Shown here: positions 1 through 7,779 of the stretch, piece by piece
Layout of the letters: each line of letters begins with the position of its first letter
Position numbering within the stretch: the first letter of the stretch is position 1
NCBI GenBank assembly: GCA_017437065.1
Contig: JAFSBX010000076.1
Span: 214,466 to 278,465 of the forward strand
DNA: 64,000 bases
Direction: 5' to 3'
Source: Lachnospiraceae bacterium
GTDB lineage: Bacteria; Bacillota; Clostridia; Lachnospirales; Lachnospiraceae
Notes under the pieces: model-generated
The model's database searches: none
What the model was told of the DNA's origin: nothing
What the model saw: only the letters and a program-made list of their open reading frames with translations
Made by a program: the position numbers and the translations under genes

Positions 1-115
1 GCATAATAATGCAGATAATTTTTTTGTATTTTTTTGAGCATCCATTGCAGTATATTTGAATAAGCCGAATTTGAGAAGTATATAGTATGTGACAAATTTA
101 TGAGTGTTATAGGTG

Positions 116-156
116 AAGGCTGTAAGTTGATTTTTGTAATTGACTTACAGCCTTTT
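116..156 (+). terminator. Intrinsic terminator of a gene outside the window
   Basis: A 12-bp perfect stem (116-127 with 143-154, arms AAGGCTGTAAGT and ACTTACAGCCTT) is followed by a short T run. The inner part of the stem resembles that of the terminator at 2544-2585. Confidence 0.7.
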
Positions 157-466
157 AACGTGGTAAAATCTGTATAAAGCACATATCGAATATTCATATC
201 TGGTACAAAGCGTTTTATAATAAGTAGTTTTGTTTCTAAAAATTTTTTACAGTTACATGCAGAAGATAAATATTTTTTTGTTATTGCATAGAAGTTTATT
301 TGATTTTGTGTTCTATGGTAGCTGTATCTGAATGAAAACAGCAGTTTTTAAAAATCCATTCTTTTATTTTAAAAAAGTAATTTCAAAGTGGTAGAGCGAA
401 AAAAGCAAAATGTTTAAAGCAATTTAACGACTTAATAAATTTTTTAATGCAATAATGAAAAAATAG

Positions 467-520
467 TGATATAATTTATTTCCACTTGAGATGTTGATAA
501 TTGACAAAAAGTGCTATAAT
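467..520 (+). promoter_or_regulatory. Probable promoter region of the Panacea-domain operon
   Basis: Two extended -10 elements are visible: TGATATAAT at 467-475 and TGCTATAAT at 512-520. A TTGATA at 494-499 lies 15 nt before the second. Either could drive the gene starting at 575; no good -35 with 17-nt spacing exists for either, so the assignment is tentative. Confidence 0.4.
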
Positions 521-574
521 CATAGTGAAGATGAATTTCGTATATTTGCATATAATAAAAAAGGAGGTTTTTTT

Positions 575-1045
575 ATGGAGAATTTGATGAATGTGGCATC
601 TTATGTCTATAATAGATATTTTGAGACTAAAGGTGAACGAATTGATGAAATGAAACTTCATAAGCTGTTGTATTTTGCGCAGAGAGAGTCATTAATTCAA
701 ACAAATAAACCTCTATTTGCAGAAACATTTTATGGATGGAAATTTGGACCGATACTTAAAGAAATTAGAAATGCATATAAGGATAATACGTTTTTACATG
801 AGATTGAAGAAGCGGTTGTTTGTAGAATAAAATCAATAATGGACAAAGTATTTGAGGAATACGCAGATAAAGATTCGTGGAGTTTGAGTAGATTAACTCA
901 TGGGGAACTCGCATGGAAAAATTCTCGAAAAGGAATTCCGGATGGTGCGAATAGTGACAATCCGATGGATATTAATGATATTGCCAAAGATGCGGAAAGG
1001 GTTCGTCTGAGAAGAGCAGGACTTGCAAAACTTGGGCTGATATAG
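575..1045 (+). CDS. Panacea-domain (DUF4065, SocA-like) protein, putative antitoxin
   Basis: Predicted 156-residue cytoplasmic protein with the hallmarks of the Panacea/DUF4065 fold: an N-terminal helix with VASYVYNRYFE, then KLHKLLYFAQ, then the FYGWKFGPILKEIRNAY motif near residue 55. Panacea proteins (SocA, GepA and the PanA antitoxins) neutralise varied toxins encoded next door or serve as proteolytic adaptors. The ATG at 575 is chosen because AAAGGAGG lies 7 nt upstream; an in-frame ATG at 491 lacks a ribosome site and falls in the promoter region. The next gene begins 13 nt after the stop, as in bicistronic toxin-antitoxin loci. The family call is firm; the antitoxin role is inferred from family and context. 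Confidence 0.8.
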   Translation: MENLMNVASYVYNRYFETKGERIDEMKLHKLLYFAQRESLIQTNKPLFAETFYGWKFGPILKEIRNAYKDNTFLHEIEEAVVCRIKSIMDKVFEEYADKDSWSLSRLTHGELAWKNSRKGIPDGANSDNPMDINDIAKDAERVRLRRAGLAKLGLI

Positions 1046-1058
1046 GTATTGTTAGAAG

Positions 1059-1943
1059 ATGAGAATTACTACAGAACAGGAAGCAGTTCTTGATGAACTG
1101 ATTTGTGAAAGGCTTAACGATAATCCGGAAAATAGTGTGTTGATACAGAATTTTGAAAATGAAAAAGGAGTTCTGATTGTCAATTATTTAAAGCAGTATG
1201 GGCTTAGAGAAGATTCGGAAGGCAATACTGCTTTTTACATTGTGAAAACGAAGAATAAAGATATATTAATGTTTTTTTCGTTGAAGTGTGGAGAATTATT
1301 TGATACTCTCTTTGATGAAGAAGAAATAACGGAAAGTTATGAAGAATATCTGCTTATCGTTCAGGCTTTGAAAAATGCAGACATAGACGGTGCGGCACAA
1401 GAAAAAGCTATTAATAAACTAAAAGCTATGAGTAAGGCTCAGGGGATGCCGTTACATAAAGTATTGAATTATGTGTTAAAGGAAACAAGAACTAAAGCTA
1501 AAAAGTTAAAAATGCTTAACAATGATAAGAAAACAGAACGTAATGAGAACATTTCCAGAGTAAGTAAAACCTATCCGGGAGTTGAATTAGTACATTTTTG
1601 TACAAATGAAAATGCCAAAGCTGCATGGTCTTCTTTAGGAATAAAGCGTCCAATGGGAGAGGTTATTTTTTGGAAAAAGATAGTACCTAAATTTTTTGAG
1701 GTACAAAAAATAGTTGGATGTGAGTATGCTTTTTTATTTGCAGCGGATTTATCAGAAGATAGAACATTAATAAATTATTATAATGTGTCGTTGAAATTTG
1801 TGATGGAAGTTGAAATGGGAACAAATAAACCGTTTTATGATTTTGCTTGTGCCTTTATGTGTCAAAAGTTAAGTTCCTTAAGGGAAAATGAAAAAGAATA
1901 TTTTGACAATTTCAATATTGATAGTGAGGATGAGGTTGTGTAA
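1059..1943 (+). CDS. Panacea-partner protein, possible GNAT-like toxin
   Basis: 294-residue soluble protein with no signal peptide. Residues 1-105 are an acidic N-terminal domain, 105-165 a lysine-rich helical linker, and about 170-280 a C-terminal domain with VELVHFCTNENAKAAW, LGIKRPMGEVIFWKKI, GCEYAFLFAADLSEDRTL and YDFACAFMCQKL. The last pattern resembles GNAT-like domains in which an invariant Gly-Cys/FAAD strand precedes a YY pair. It lies 13 nt after the Panacea gene and probably shares its mRNA, so it is the natural candidate for the toxin or client of that protein. No catalytic residue can be named from sequence alone. The translation signal is weak (TAGAAG before the ATG), which would keep expression below that of the upstream gene. 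Confidence 0.55.
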   Translation: MRITTEQEAVLDELICERLNDNPENSVLIQNFENEKGVLIVNYLKQYGLREDSEGNTAFYIVKTKNKDILMFFSLKCGELFDTLFDEEEITESYEEYLLIVQALKNADIDGAAQEKAINKLKAMSKAQGMPLHKVLNYVLKETRTKAKKLKMLNNDKKTERNENISRVSKTYPGVELVHFCTNENAKAAWSSLGIKRPMGEVIFWKKIVPKFFEVQKIVGCEYAFLFAADLSEDRTLINYYNVSLKFVMEVEMGTNKPFYDFACAFMCQKLSSLRENEKEYFDNFNIDSEDEVV

Positions 1944-1982
1944 TAGCTCATTACTACATCGTTTTTGAAAGAGTCATTTGTC

Positions 1983-2008
1983 AGTCATCCATCAAGTCAT
2001 CCATCAAG
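1983..2008. repeat. Tandem 12-bp direct repeat
   Basis: AGTCATCCATCA occurs twice head to tail (1983-1994 and 1995-2006), followed by two more matching bases. It lies in the spacer between the Panacea pair and the NUDIX gene. Possibly a small duplication; no function is evident. Confidence 0.7.
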
Positions 2009-2083
2009 AATAAAATACTTGCCTAAACTCTTGTAATGGACTATACTGAATAACAGGGTTATCGCCATACAGGAGGGATTGCA

Positions 2084-2536
2084 ATGATAGAAGCAACAAG
2101 CTGTGGCGGTGTGGTTATTTTTCGAGGCAAGATTCTTCTTTTGTACAAAAATTATAAGAATAAATACGAAGGATGGGTTTTACCGAAAGGAACTGTAGAA
2201 CAGGGCGAAGAGTATAAAGAAACAGCACTCAGAGAAGTTCTTGAGGAATCAGGAGCGAAAGCATCAATTATTAAGTATGTAGGCAAAAGCGAATACACAT
2301 TTAATGTACCGGAGGATACTGTTGAAAAAGAAGTACACTGGTATCTTATGATGGCGGACAGCTACTACAGCAAACCACAGCGCGAAGAATATTTTGTGGA
2401 TTCCGGCTTTTATAAATATCATGAGGCATATCATTTACTGAAGTTTGCGAATGAAAAGCAGATATTGGAGAAAGCATATACAGAGTATTTGGATATGAAA
2501 AGGAATAATCTGTGGGGAAATAAGAAATATTTCTAA
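2084..2536 (+). CDS. NUDIX hydrolase
   Basis: 150 residues. A complete NUDIX box is present near residues 36-58: GTVEQGEEYKETAL followed by REVLEESGA, fitting GX5EX7REUXEEXGU, so metal-dependent hydrolysis of a nucleoside-diphosphate-linked substrate is likely. The N-terminal strand CGGVVIF and the WVLPKG segment before the box are typical. The substrate cannot be deduced. AGGAGG at 2071-2076 ends 7 nt before the ATG. The gene stands alone: the Panacea pair ends 140 nt upstream and a strong terminator follows 8 nt after the stop. Confidence 0.88.
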   Translation: MIEATSCGGVVIFRGKILLLYKNYKNKYEGWVLPKGTVEQGEEYKETALREVLEESGAKASIIKYVGKSEYTFNVPEDTVEKEVHWYLMMADSYYSKPQREEYFVDSGFYKYHEAYHLLKFANEKQILEKAYTEYLDMKRNNLWGNKKYF

Positions 2537-2543
2537 ATAAAAG

Positions 2544-2585
2544 AGTATCCTGTAAGTTGGTATGGACTTACAGGATACTTTTTTA
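2544..2585 (+). terminator. Intrinsic terminator after the NUDIX gene
   Basis: A 14-bp perfect stem (2544-2557 with 2566-2579, AGTATCCTGTAAGT arm) with an 8-nt loop is followed by TTTTTT. The inner CTGTAAGTTG/GACTTACAG sequence is shared with the hairpin at 116-156. Confidence 0.9.
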
Positions 2586-2659
2586 ATGAAAAATTATATT
2601 TTTTTAATAAATCTTAAGCGGTTTTCTTGATATACCAACTTTTCCTATGAAATGAAACG

Positions 2660-2668
2660 TGTTATACT
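2660..2668 (+). promoter_or_regulatory. Extended -10 promoter of the small hypothetical gene
   Basis: TGTTATACT at 2660-2668 is a good extended -10 element 18 nt before the gene start at 2687. No recognisable -35 box lies 17 nt further upstream, as is common for extended -10 promoters. Confidence 0.45.
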
Positions 2669-2686
2669 GTTTTCGGGTGGCGAAAT

Positions 2687-2995
2687 ATGAAATTTTATAA
2701 AAATCTATATATAGGAAGCACAATTAAAGATGCAAAAAAAGTAAAAAGAAAGATCATAATGAATGCAGGACAGCTTGGAATTTATGTTATTACTCTGTGC
2801 AAAGGAAGAGACCAGCTGGAAATATACAATAGTGCCTATCTACAGCAAAAATATTACAGAAAATATCCGCCATACATTATAGGTATTGCAAACGGATATG
2901 ATGAAGCAGTGGAAATTGTACAGCAGATAGCTATGGAAGCATATGAGTGTAACGGAAACTGTGATTTGAAGAAATATATATTGGATAGAAAATGA
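2687..2995 (+). CDS. Conserved small hypothetical protein upstream of DUF2953
   Basis: 102 residues, basic at the N-terminus (KDAKKVKRKIIMNAGQ) and tyrosine-rich in the middle (AYLQQKYYRKYPPYIIGIA), ending in a short helix. No signal peptide or membrane segment. I do not recognise a domain. A GGGTGG sequence precedes the ATG. The stop overlaps the GAGG ribosome site of the following DUF2953 gene, so the three genes to 4464 are probably cotranscribed and this protein may act with the sporulation proteins downstream. That link is context only. Confidence 0.7.
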   Translation: MKFYKNLYIGSTIKDAKKVKRKIIMNAGQLGIYVITLCKGRDQLEIYNSAYLQQKYYRKYPPYIIGIANGYDEAVEIVQQIAMEAYECNGNCDLKKYILDRK

Positions 2996-3002
2996 GGTAG
3001 TT

Positions 3003-4070
3003 ATGCTGCACATAATTTTAACGATATTAAAAATCATTGGTATTTTGATATTGGTGATTTTAGCATTGCTTCTGGTCATTATTGGTGTAGTGTTGTTTGT
3101 TCCAATCCGGTACAGGGTGAATGGAAAGAAAGATGCGGAAAGCCTTTATGTTAAAGCAGAAGTATACTGGTTATTACACCTGTTCAGGTTAAAGGCAGTT
3201 TATCCTGAACCCGGGCAAGTGATTGCCAAGATACTTTGGTTTACTGTCTATGATTCAAAAAAAGAAGACAATGCTGAAAAATCCAAGAAGGAAAAGAAGC
3301 AAAAAGCAAAAAAAGAGAAAACAAAGAAAAAAGATAAGAAAAAAGAAAAAACAGATTTTGAAACAAAAGAGTTTGAGAATAAAGAGGTACAGCAAAGTAA
3401 AACAGACAGAGCCGAAACAGAAAGTAAAAAGATAGAAAGTGCGGGAACAGAAAGTGCAAAAATAGAAAGTATGAAAACGGAAAGTACGAAGACAGAAAGT
3501 GCAGAACCGGAAAGTTTAGAAAGAATACTTCCACAAGAGACAGAACAGGAGACAGAGCAGGAAGAACCAAAAAAGGGAAAAATTAGGGAGATAATTGATA
3601 AAATCAAGGCACTGATACAAAAGGTTTTGGATATCTTTAAAAATATTAGGTACACAATTGGAAAGTTCTGTGATAAGATAAAAGAAATTTGGGCAAATAT
3701 ACAGTATTATGCCGAAGTGCTTAAGGAAGACGAAACGAAGCGTGCTTTCTTGATGTGTAAACAGCAGTTGTACAAAATCTGGAAAAATATCCGTCCGTCA
3801 AAGCTTAAGGCCAAACTGAAAATCGGAACCGGACAACCGGATACGACAGGGTACATCCTTGCAGTACATGGAATGTTATATCCGCTTATTGGGAATAATG
3901 TATTTATTGAGCCGGATTTTGAAAATCAGGTATATGAAGGTACCATTTTTATAAAAGGAAGAATTACGGTATTTGTATTGCTTTGGGCAGCAATCAAATT
4001 ATACTTTGATGAAGATATAAAACACTTTTTGAAACGAATAAAAAGGGAGGAAGAAGTAAATGGCAGATAA
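3003..4070 (+). CDS. DUF2953 (YtfI-like) membrane protein
   Basis: 355 residues. A strongly hydrophobic helix covers residues 3-32, followed by VPIRYRVNG, the start of the DUF2953 fold that continues after an insertion with GTGQPDTTGYILAVHGMLYP and PDFENQVYEGTIFIKGRI near the C-terminus. Between residues about 82 and 185 is a lysine/glutamate-rich low-complexity insert, including seven 15-bp repeats (3417-3521). DUF2953 genes usually precede the GerW/YtfJ sporulation gene, as here, and the two overlap by 11 nt, so translational coupling is likely. It is probably involved in spore formation or germination; the biochemical role is unknown. Confidence 0.85.
   Translation: MLHIILTILKIIGILILVILALLLVIIGVVLFVPIRYRVNGKKDAESLYVKAEVYWLLHLFRLKAVYPEPGQVIAKILWFTVYDSKKEDNAEKSKKEKKQKAKKEKTKKKDKKKEKTDFETKEFENKEVQQSKTDRAETESKKIESAGTESAKIESMKTESTKTESAEPESLERILPQETEQETEQEEPKKGKIREIIDKIKALIQKVLDIFKNIRYTIGKFCDKIKEIWANIQYYAEVLKEDETKRAFLMCKQQLYKIWKNIRPSKLKAKLKIGTGQPDTTGYILAVHGMLYPLIGNNVFIEPDFENQVYEGTIFIKGRITVFVLLWAAIKLYFDEDIKHFLKRIKREEEVNGR
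3417..3521 (+). repeat. In-frame 15-bp tandem repeat (about 7 units)
   Basis: Seven degenerate copies of a 15-bp unit with core ACAGAAAGT encode pentapeptides of the form xESxK/xES in the charged linker of the DUF2953 protein. Being a multiple of three, unit gain or loss would lengthen or shorten the linker without breaking the frame. Confidence 0.85.
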
Positions 4071-4464
4071 TAATAACTTTACAGGAGTTGTAGAAGCATT
4101 ATTAAAAGGAATGGAATCCGTATTGTCTACTAAAACAGTAGTAGGTGAGGCAACACAGGTAGGTGATACGATTATTTTACCATTAGTGGATGTAAGTTTT
4201 GGTGTAGGAGCAGGTGCCAGTGCCAACGACCAGAAAAATGGAGGAGGCGGCGGTATCGGAGGTAAAATGACTCCCAGTGCCGTATTGGTAATTAAGAACG
4301 GAACAACCAAGCTTGTAAATATAAAAAATCAGGATACAATTACCAAAGTATTGGATATGATTCCTGATTTGGTAGATAAATTCACTGCTCCGAAAGAGGA
4401 AATGCCAAAGGATGAAGAAGTAGTGGATATTGCATTCCCGGAGAATGAGAATAAAACAGAGTAA
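4060..4464 (+). CDS. GerW family sporulation protein (YtfJ)
   Basis: 134 residues. Family features are clear: an N-terminal helix (VVEALLKGMESVLSTKTVVGE), DTIILPLVDVSFGVGAGA, a glycine-rich stretch (GGGGGIGGKM), then PSAVLVIKNG and a C-terminal helix IPDLVDKF. In Bacillus subtilis the homologue YtfJ (GerW) is a forespore protein needed for normal germination. The start overlaps the DUF2953 stop by 11 nt and has AAAGGGAGG upstream. The last 20 residues are acidic and variable. Confidence 0.92.
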   Translation: MADNNNFTGVVEALLKGMESVLSTKTVVGEATQVGDTIILPLVDVSFGVGAGASANDQKNGGGGGIGGKMTPSAVLVIKNGTTKLVNIKNQDTITKVLDMIPDLVDKFTAPKEEMPKDEEVVDIAFPENENKTE

Positions 4465-4507
4465 CCTTTTTTATCAGTCAGCATAAAATAAAGCAAGAAA
4501 AGCATAC

Positions 4508-4702
4508 ATGGATGCAGAAGGGCATTATAGAGCTGTCTTTAATGCACATGGAAAGGGAAAAATGAAAAAAGCGGTAGGAATCGCAGCACTTCTTGTGGCA
4601 TTTGGTATGCTTCTCATGCTTTTTATTTCAAATAAGATTATAGGAATTATTATTATTGGTTTGTTGATTTTTGTTGGGTGTAGTTGCTATGGAAAGTTTT
4701 AA
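4508..4702 (+). CDS. Small two-helix membrane protein
   Basis: Up to 64 residues. The hydrophobic segments GIAALLVAFGMLLMLF and IIGIIIIGLLIFVGC are likely membrane helices separated by SNK. Two starts are possible: ATG 4508 with a poor ribosome site, or ATG 4562 (46 residues) preceded by GAAAGGG at 4551-4557, which I think is more likely. Its 3' end overlaps the next gene, supporting coupling. No family recognised. Confidence 0.6.
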   Translation: MDAEGHYRAVFNAHGKGKMKKAVGIAALLVAFGMLLMLFISNKIIGIIIIGLLIFVGCSCYGKF

Positions 4703-5159
4703 AAGAGAAAAAGATATGGAGATACTCTCAGAGGAAGAATTAAAGCAGATGAAGCGTTGGCTCTTTAAAGAAAATATGAGAATCAATGCTGAGAGAAAGG
4801 AAATTAAAGAATTAAAGGAACGTCTAAAGAGGGACAATCTTTTGTTTGATAAAAAACTGGCGATTTTACAGGATGGATTCCGTAAGCTGGATATAGACAG
4901 ACAGCAGCTTGAGAAAGAAAAGGTACGTTTTCAGCTGGAAAGAGAATATTATGAAGAGGATTATGCAGCAGGTGTTGTAAGCAGAGAGCCAATTGCACAG
5001 CATCTTTTTAGTGGTGTGAATAATCAGCTGACATTAAAAAAGCGATATAAAGATTTGATTAAAATATACCATCCTGATAATGTGGCAGGAAGTCATGATA
5101 TGGTAGTCATGATTAATAAAGAATACGAACAGTTGAAAAATGAGTTTGAACATCAGTAA
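4689..5159 (+). CDS. Coiled-coil protein with C-terminal J-domain-like motif
   Basis: About 156 residues. The first two thirds are a charged helix (EEELKQMKRW, ERKEIKELKERLKRD, LEKEKVRFQLEREYYEE) that should form a coiled coil. The last 45 residues resemble the second half of a J domain: LKKRYKDLIKIYHPDN carries the HPD tripeptide, followed by MINKEYEQLKNEFE. J domains stimulate Hsp70 ATPase, so a DnaK partner role is plausible. ATG 4689, overlapping the previous gene, is chosen; TTG 4671 and ATG 4716 are also in frame, and none has a strong ribosome site. A terminator follows. Confidence 0.7.
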   Translation: MESFKREKDMEILSEEELKQMKRWLFKENMRINAERKEIKELKERLKRDNLLFDKKLAILQDGFRKLDIDRQQLEKEKVRFQLEREYYEEDYAAGVVSREPIAQHLFSGVNNQLTLKKRYKDLIKIYHPDNVAGSHDMVVMINKEYEQLKNEFEHQ

Positions 5160-5180
5160 TTTTTCATAAAGAGAAATAAA

Positions 5181-5219
5181 AAAAGAGTGCATTTCCATAA
5201 TAGAAACGCACTCTTTTAT
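5181..5219. terminator. Bidirectional terminator between the J-like gene and rpmB
   Basis: AAAAGAGTGC at 5181-5190 pairs with GCACTCTTTT at 5208-5217, with partial extension (TTTC/GAAA) inside. A-tract and T-tract flank it on both sides, fitting termination of the converging transcripts. Confidence 0.85.
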
Positions 5220-5239
5220 AGTAGTTAAAATAGTTTGAA

Positions 5240-5425
5240 TTAAGCTCTTTCAACTTTTCCGGATTTTAAGCAGCTTGTGCATACATGCATTTTTCTTGCA
5301 GCTCCGTTTACTTTACATTTTACACTTTTAACGTTGGAGTTCCAAATTCTGTTAGTTTTTCTATTAGAATGGCTTACGTTATTTCCAAAATGAACGCCTT
5401 TACCACAAACATCACATTTAGCCAT
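5240..5425 (-). CDS. rpmB: 50S ribosomal protein L28
   Basis: 61 residues, full length for L28. Begins MAKCDVCGKGVHFGNNVSHS, typical of bacterial L28. Two CxxC pairs (C4/C7 and C49/C52) mark the zinc-ribbon version. GGAGGTG precedes the ATG by 6 nt. It is transcribed away from asp23, an arrangement also seen in Bacillus. A canonical promoter with extended -10 lies at 5505-5533. Component of the large ribosomal subunit. Confidence 0.98.
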   Translation of the reverse strand: MAKCDVCGKGVHFGNNVSHSNRKTNRIWNSNVKSVKCKVNGAARKMHVCTSCLKSGKVERA

Positions 5426-5504
5426 CTTTACACCTCCTAAGCAACATACTTTACTGTATGATAATTTCTTCCTACGTCAGTCTTATTAGACTCACAACAT
5501 TTGT

Positions 5505-5533
5505 ATCATAACAGAAACGAAAGCATATTGCAA
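5505..5533 (-). promoter_or_regulatory. SigA-type promoter of rpmB
   Basis: On the minus strand TTGCAA (5528-5533) and TATGAT (5505-5510) are separated by exactly 17 nt, with TG one base before the -10 (extended -10). It lies about 80 nt before rpmB. Confidence 0.85.
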
Positions 5534-5562
5534 GTAAAAAAAGTTCTAAATTGCTAATTTTA

Positions 5563-5594
5563 TTGTTTCATTTTCCTATTAAAGCGGTTATAAT
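5563..5594 (+). promoter_or_regulatory. Promoter of the asp23-fakA operon
   Basis: A perfect TATAAT at 5589-5594 lies 62 nt before asp23. The -35 is poor: TTTCAT at 5566-5571 has 17-nt spacing, while TTGTTT at 5563 has 20. Confidence 0.6.
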
Positions 5595-5656
5595 ACAACA
5601 TATATGCTTAGAATGAGAAGGAAAAATGAAAACGATATTCTTTAAGGAGGTTCAGG

Positions 5657-6019
5657 ATGAAAGGTTCTTCAATGAATACACATATGGGAAATATTGTTAT
5701 CGAGAATGAAGTAATTGCCCAGTACGCAGGAAGCGTTGCAATGGAATGCTTCGGTATTGTAGGAATGGCAGGAGTGAATGTAAAAGACGGTCTGGTACGT
5801 CTTCTTAAAATTGACAGTATGACACGAGGCATAACTGTTGCATTAAATAGTAATAATAAACTTGTATTGGATTTTCATGTAATTGTATCATATGGAGTAA
5901 GTATCAGTGCAGTTGCAGATAACCTAATCAGCAGCGTGAAATATAGAGTAGAAGAATTTACAGGATTGGAAATCGAAAAAATCAACATCTATGTAGAAGG
6001 TGTCAGAGTTATTGATTAA
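5657..6019 (+). CDS. Asp23/Gls24 family envelope stress protein (YloU-like)
   Basis: 120 residues, the usual length. Shows the Asp23 pattern: GNIVIENEVIAQYAGSVAME, CFGIVGMAGV, VDFHVIV-type strand (LVLDFHVIVSYGVSI) and a C-terminal VNIYVEGVRV-like strand (INIYVEGVRVID). Such proteins are cytoplasmic and membrane-associated in Gram-positive bacteria. AAGGAGG ends 8 nt before the ATG. It is followed after 20 nt by the DAK2-domain gene, the conserved yloU-yloV order. Confidence 0.93.
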   Translation: MKGSSMNTHMGNIVIENEVIAQYAGSVAMECFGIVGMAGVNVKDGLVRLLKIDSMTRGITVALNSNNKLVLDFHVIVSYGVSISAVADNLISSVKYRVEEFTGLEIEKINIYVEGVRVID

Positions 6020-6039
6020 TTGATTGAGGAGGATTTGTC

Positions 6040-7710
6040 GTGACTTCAAATACTATAGATGCTAAGATGCTTTCTAAAATGTTCTTAGCCGGCGCGAAAA
6101 ATTTAGAGAATAAAAAAGAATGGATTAATGAATTGAATGTATTTCCGGTTCCTGACGGGGATACCGGCACAAATATGACAATGACAATTATGTCTGCGGC
6201 AAAGGAAGTCAGTGCACTTGCCGGAAAAGAGGATATGGAATCTGTTTGTAAAGCGATTTCTTCCGGTTCTTTGCGTGGAGCAAGAGGAAATTCAGGTGTT
6301 ATTTTATCCCAGCTTTTCAGAGGATTTACAAAAGGCATTAGTAATTATACGGAAGTTAGTATTCCTGTATTTGCGGATGCATTTGAAAGAGCGGTTGAGA
6401 CAGCATATAAAGCAGTTATGAAACCGAAAGAGGGTACAATTCTTACCGTAGCCAAAGGAGTTGCAGATAAAGCGAAAGAGCTTGCGGAAGAAGGCACAAA
6501 AGATTTAGGTGTCTTTTTTGATGAAGTGATTAAGCATGGAGATTATGTACTCAGCCAGACTCCGGAAATGCTTCCGGTATTAAAACAGGCAGGTGTTGTA
6601 GATTCCGGTGGACAGGGACTTATGCAGGTTTTAAAGGGTGCATATGACGGATACCTTGGAAAAGAACTTGATTTGACAATTGAAGATGTGAAACCGGTTG
6701 CTTCTGCCATGTCTGTGAGCAGAGAAGCACAGGAACAGGTGGATATTAAATTCGGTTACTGTACAGAATTTATTATTTTGTTGTCAAAAACTTTCAATAT
6801 AAAACATGAGATGGATTTCAAAGAGTATCTGGAATCTATTGGTGATTCTATCGTAGTTGTAGCGGATGATGATGTGGTAAAGGTACATGTACATACCAAT
6901 GATCCGGGTCTTGCAATCCAGAGGGCGTTGAAGTATGGTGCATTATCAAATATGAAAATCGATAATATGCGTTTGGAACATCAGGAAAAGCTGTTTAAAA
7001 TGTCGGAAAAAGAGAATGCCGAAATACAGTCTGGTGAAGAACAGGAACGTAAAGAGGTTGGATTTATCGCTGTTTCCGCAGGTGATGGAATTAATGAAAT
7101 TTTCAAAGGGCTTGGAGTAGACCATATTATAGAAGGCGGTCAGACAATGAATCCAAGTACTGAAGATATGCTCAATGCAATTGAAAAGGTAAATGCAGAT
7201 TCTATTTATATTTTGCCAAACAATAAGAATATTATTTTGGCAGCAAATCAGGCTCAGTCTTTAGTAGAGGATAAAAAAATTATTGTGATTCCTACGAAGA
7301 CAGTACCGCAGGGAATTACCGCAGTGATTAATTATGTGCCGGATTTAAGCCCGGAAGAAAATGCGGATTCCATGAAAGAAGAAATAGGAAATGTGAAAAC
7401 AGGTCAGGTAACCTATGCTGTTCGTGATACCATGATTGATGATAAAGAAATCCGTCAGGGTGATTATATGGGAATCGGTGATGCAGGAATTCTTTCTGTT
7501 GGAGCAGATATGGCAGAAGTGACTCTGAAAATGGTAGAAGAAATGATGGATGATGATGCAGAGCTTGTCAGCATTTATTATGGAGCAGATGTAGAGGAAG
7601 CAGACGCGGAAGAGTTGAAGAAAAAAGTGGAGCAGATGAATCCGGGATGCGATGTAGAGTTACAGTATGGCGGACAGCCGATTTATTATTATATTGTATC
7701 TGTGGAATAA
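6040..7710 (+). CDS. fakA: DAK2-domain fatty acid kinase subunit FakA (YloV-like)
   Basis: 556 residues. The N-terminal DhaL/DAK2 domain has INELNVFPVPDGDTGTNM (about residues 30-47), whose aspartates bind the Mg-ATP, and GARGNSGVILSQLFRG. The middle DUF1949-like and C-terminal domains match FakA. In Staphylococcus aureus FakA works with DegV-fold FakB proteins to phosphorylate exogenous fatty acids; a DegV gene lies 2.2 kb downstream, supporting this. The GTG start at 6040 is preceded by GAGGAGG. A terminator follows 20 nt after the stop. Confidence 0.9.
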   Translation: MTSNTIDAKMLSKMFLAGAKNLENKKEWINELNVFPVPDGDTGTNMTMTIMSAAKEVSALAGKEDMESVCKAISSGSLRGARGNSGVILSQLFRGFTKGISNYTEVSIPVFADAFERAVETAYKAVMKPKEGTILTVAKGVADKAKELAEEGTKDLGVFFDEVIKHGDYVLSQTPEMLPVLKQAGVVDSGGQGLMQVLKGAYDGYLGKELDLTIEDVKPVASAMSVSREAQEQVDIKFGYCTEFIILLSKTFNIKHEMDFKEYLESIGDSIVVVADDDVVKVHVHTNDPGLAIQRALKYGALSNMKIDNMRLEHQEKLFKMSEKENAEIQSGEEQERKEVGFIAVSAGDGINEIFKGLGVDHIIEGGQTMNPSTEDMLNAIEKVNADSIYILPNNKNIILAANQAQSLVEDKKIIVIPTKTVPQGITAVINYVPDLSPEENADSMKEEIGNVKTGQVTYAVRDTMIDDKEIRQGDYMGIGDAGILSVGADMAEVTLKMVEEMMDDDAELVSIYYGADVEEADAEELKKKVEQMNPGCDVELQYGGQPIYYYIVSVE

Positions 7711-7729
7711 AAAGACATAAAAGTGTGCT

Positions 7730-7760
7730 AAAAAGGTTGGCTGTCAGGCTGACCTTTTTT
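7730..7760 (+). terminator. Intrinsic terminator between fakA and recG
   Basis: AAAAAGGT (7730-7737) pairs with ACCTTTTT (7752-7759), extended inward by five further pairs including wobbles around a GTCA loop. Its T run ends only 20 nt before the recG start, so recG expression must come from read-through or a promoter I cannot see. Confidence 0.75.
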
Positions 7761-7779
7761 GAAGTTAGAGAGGTTTTAT

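Larger units (their letters stand above)
1..574. other. Intergenic stretch before the first gene
   Basis: No convincing coding region is visible on either strand; the sequence is very AT-rich and stops are frequent. It contains an intrinsic terminator at 116-156, presumably ending a gene left of the window, and -10-like promoter elements at 467-520 that should serve the Panacea-domain gene. The stretch from about 157 to 460 holds nothing I can assign. Confidence 0.6.

Noticed and set aside
501-520. TTGACA followed by TATAAT before the Panacea gene
   Set aside because: The spacing is 8 nt, too short for one promoter; only the extended -10 was kept.
3241-3655. Overlapping open frames on both strands in the DUF2953 region
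   Set aside because: They arise from the A-rich, repetitive lysine/glutamate linker; their translations are low-complexity with no ribosome sites.
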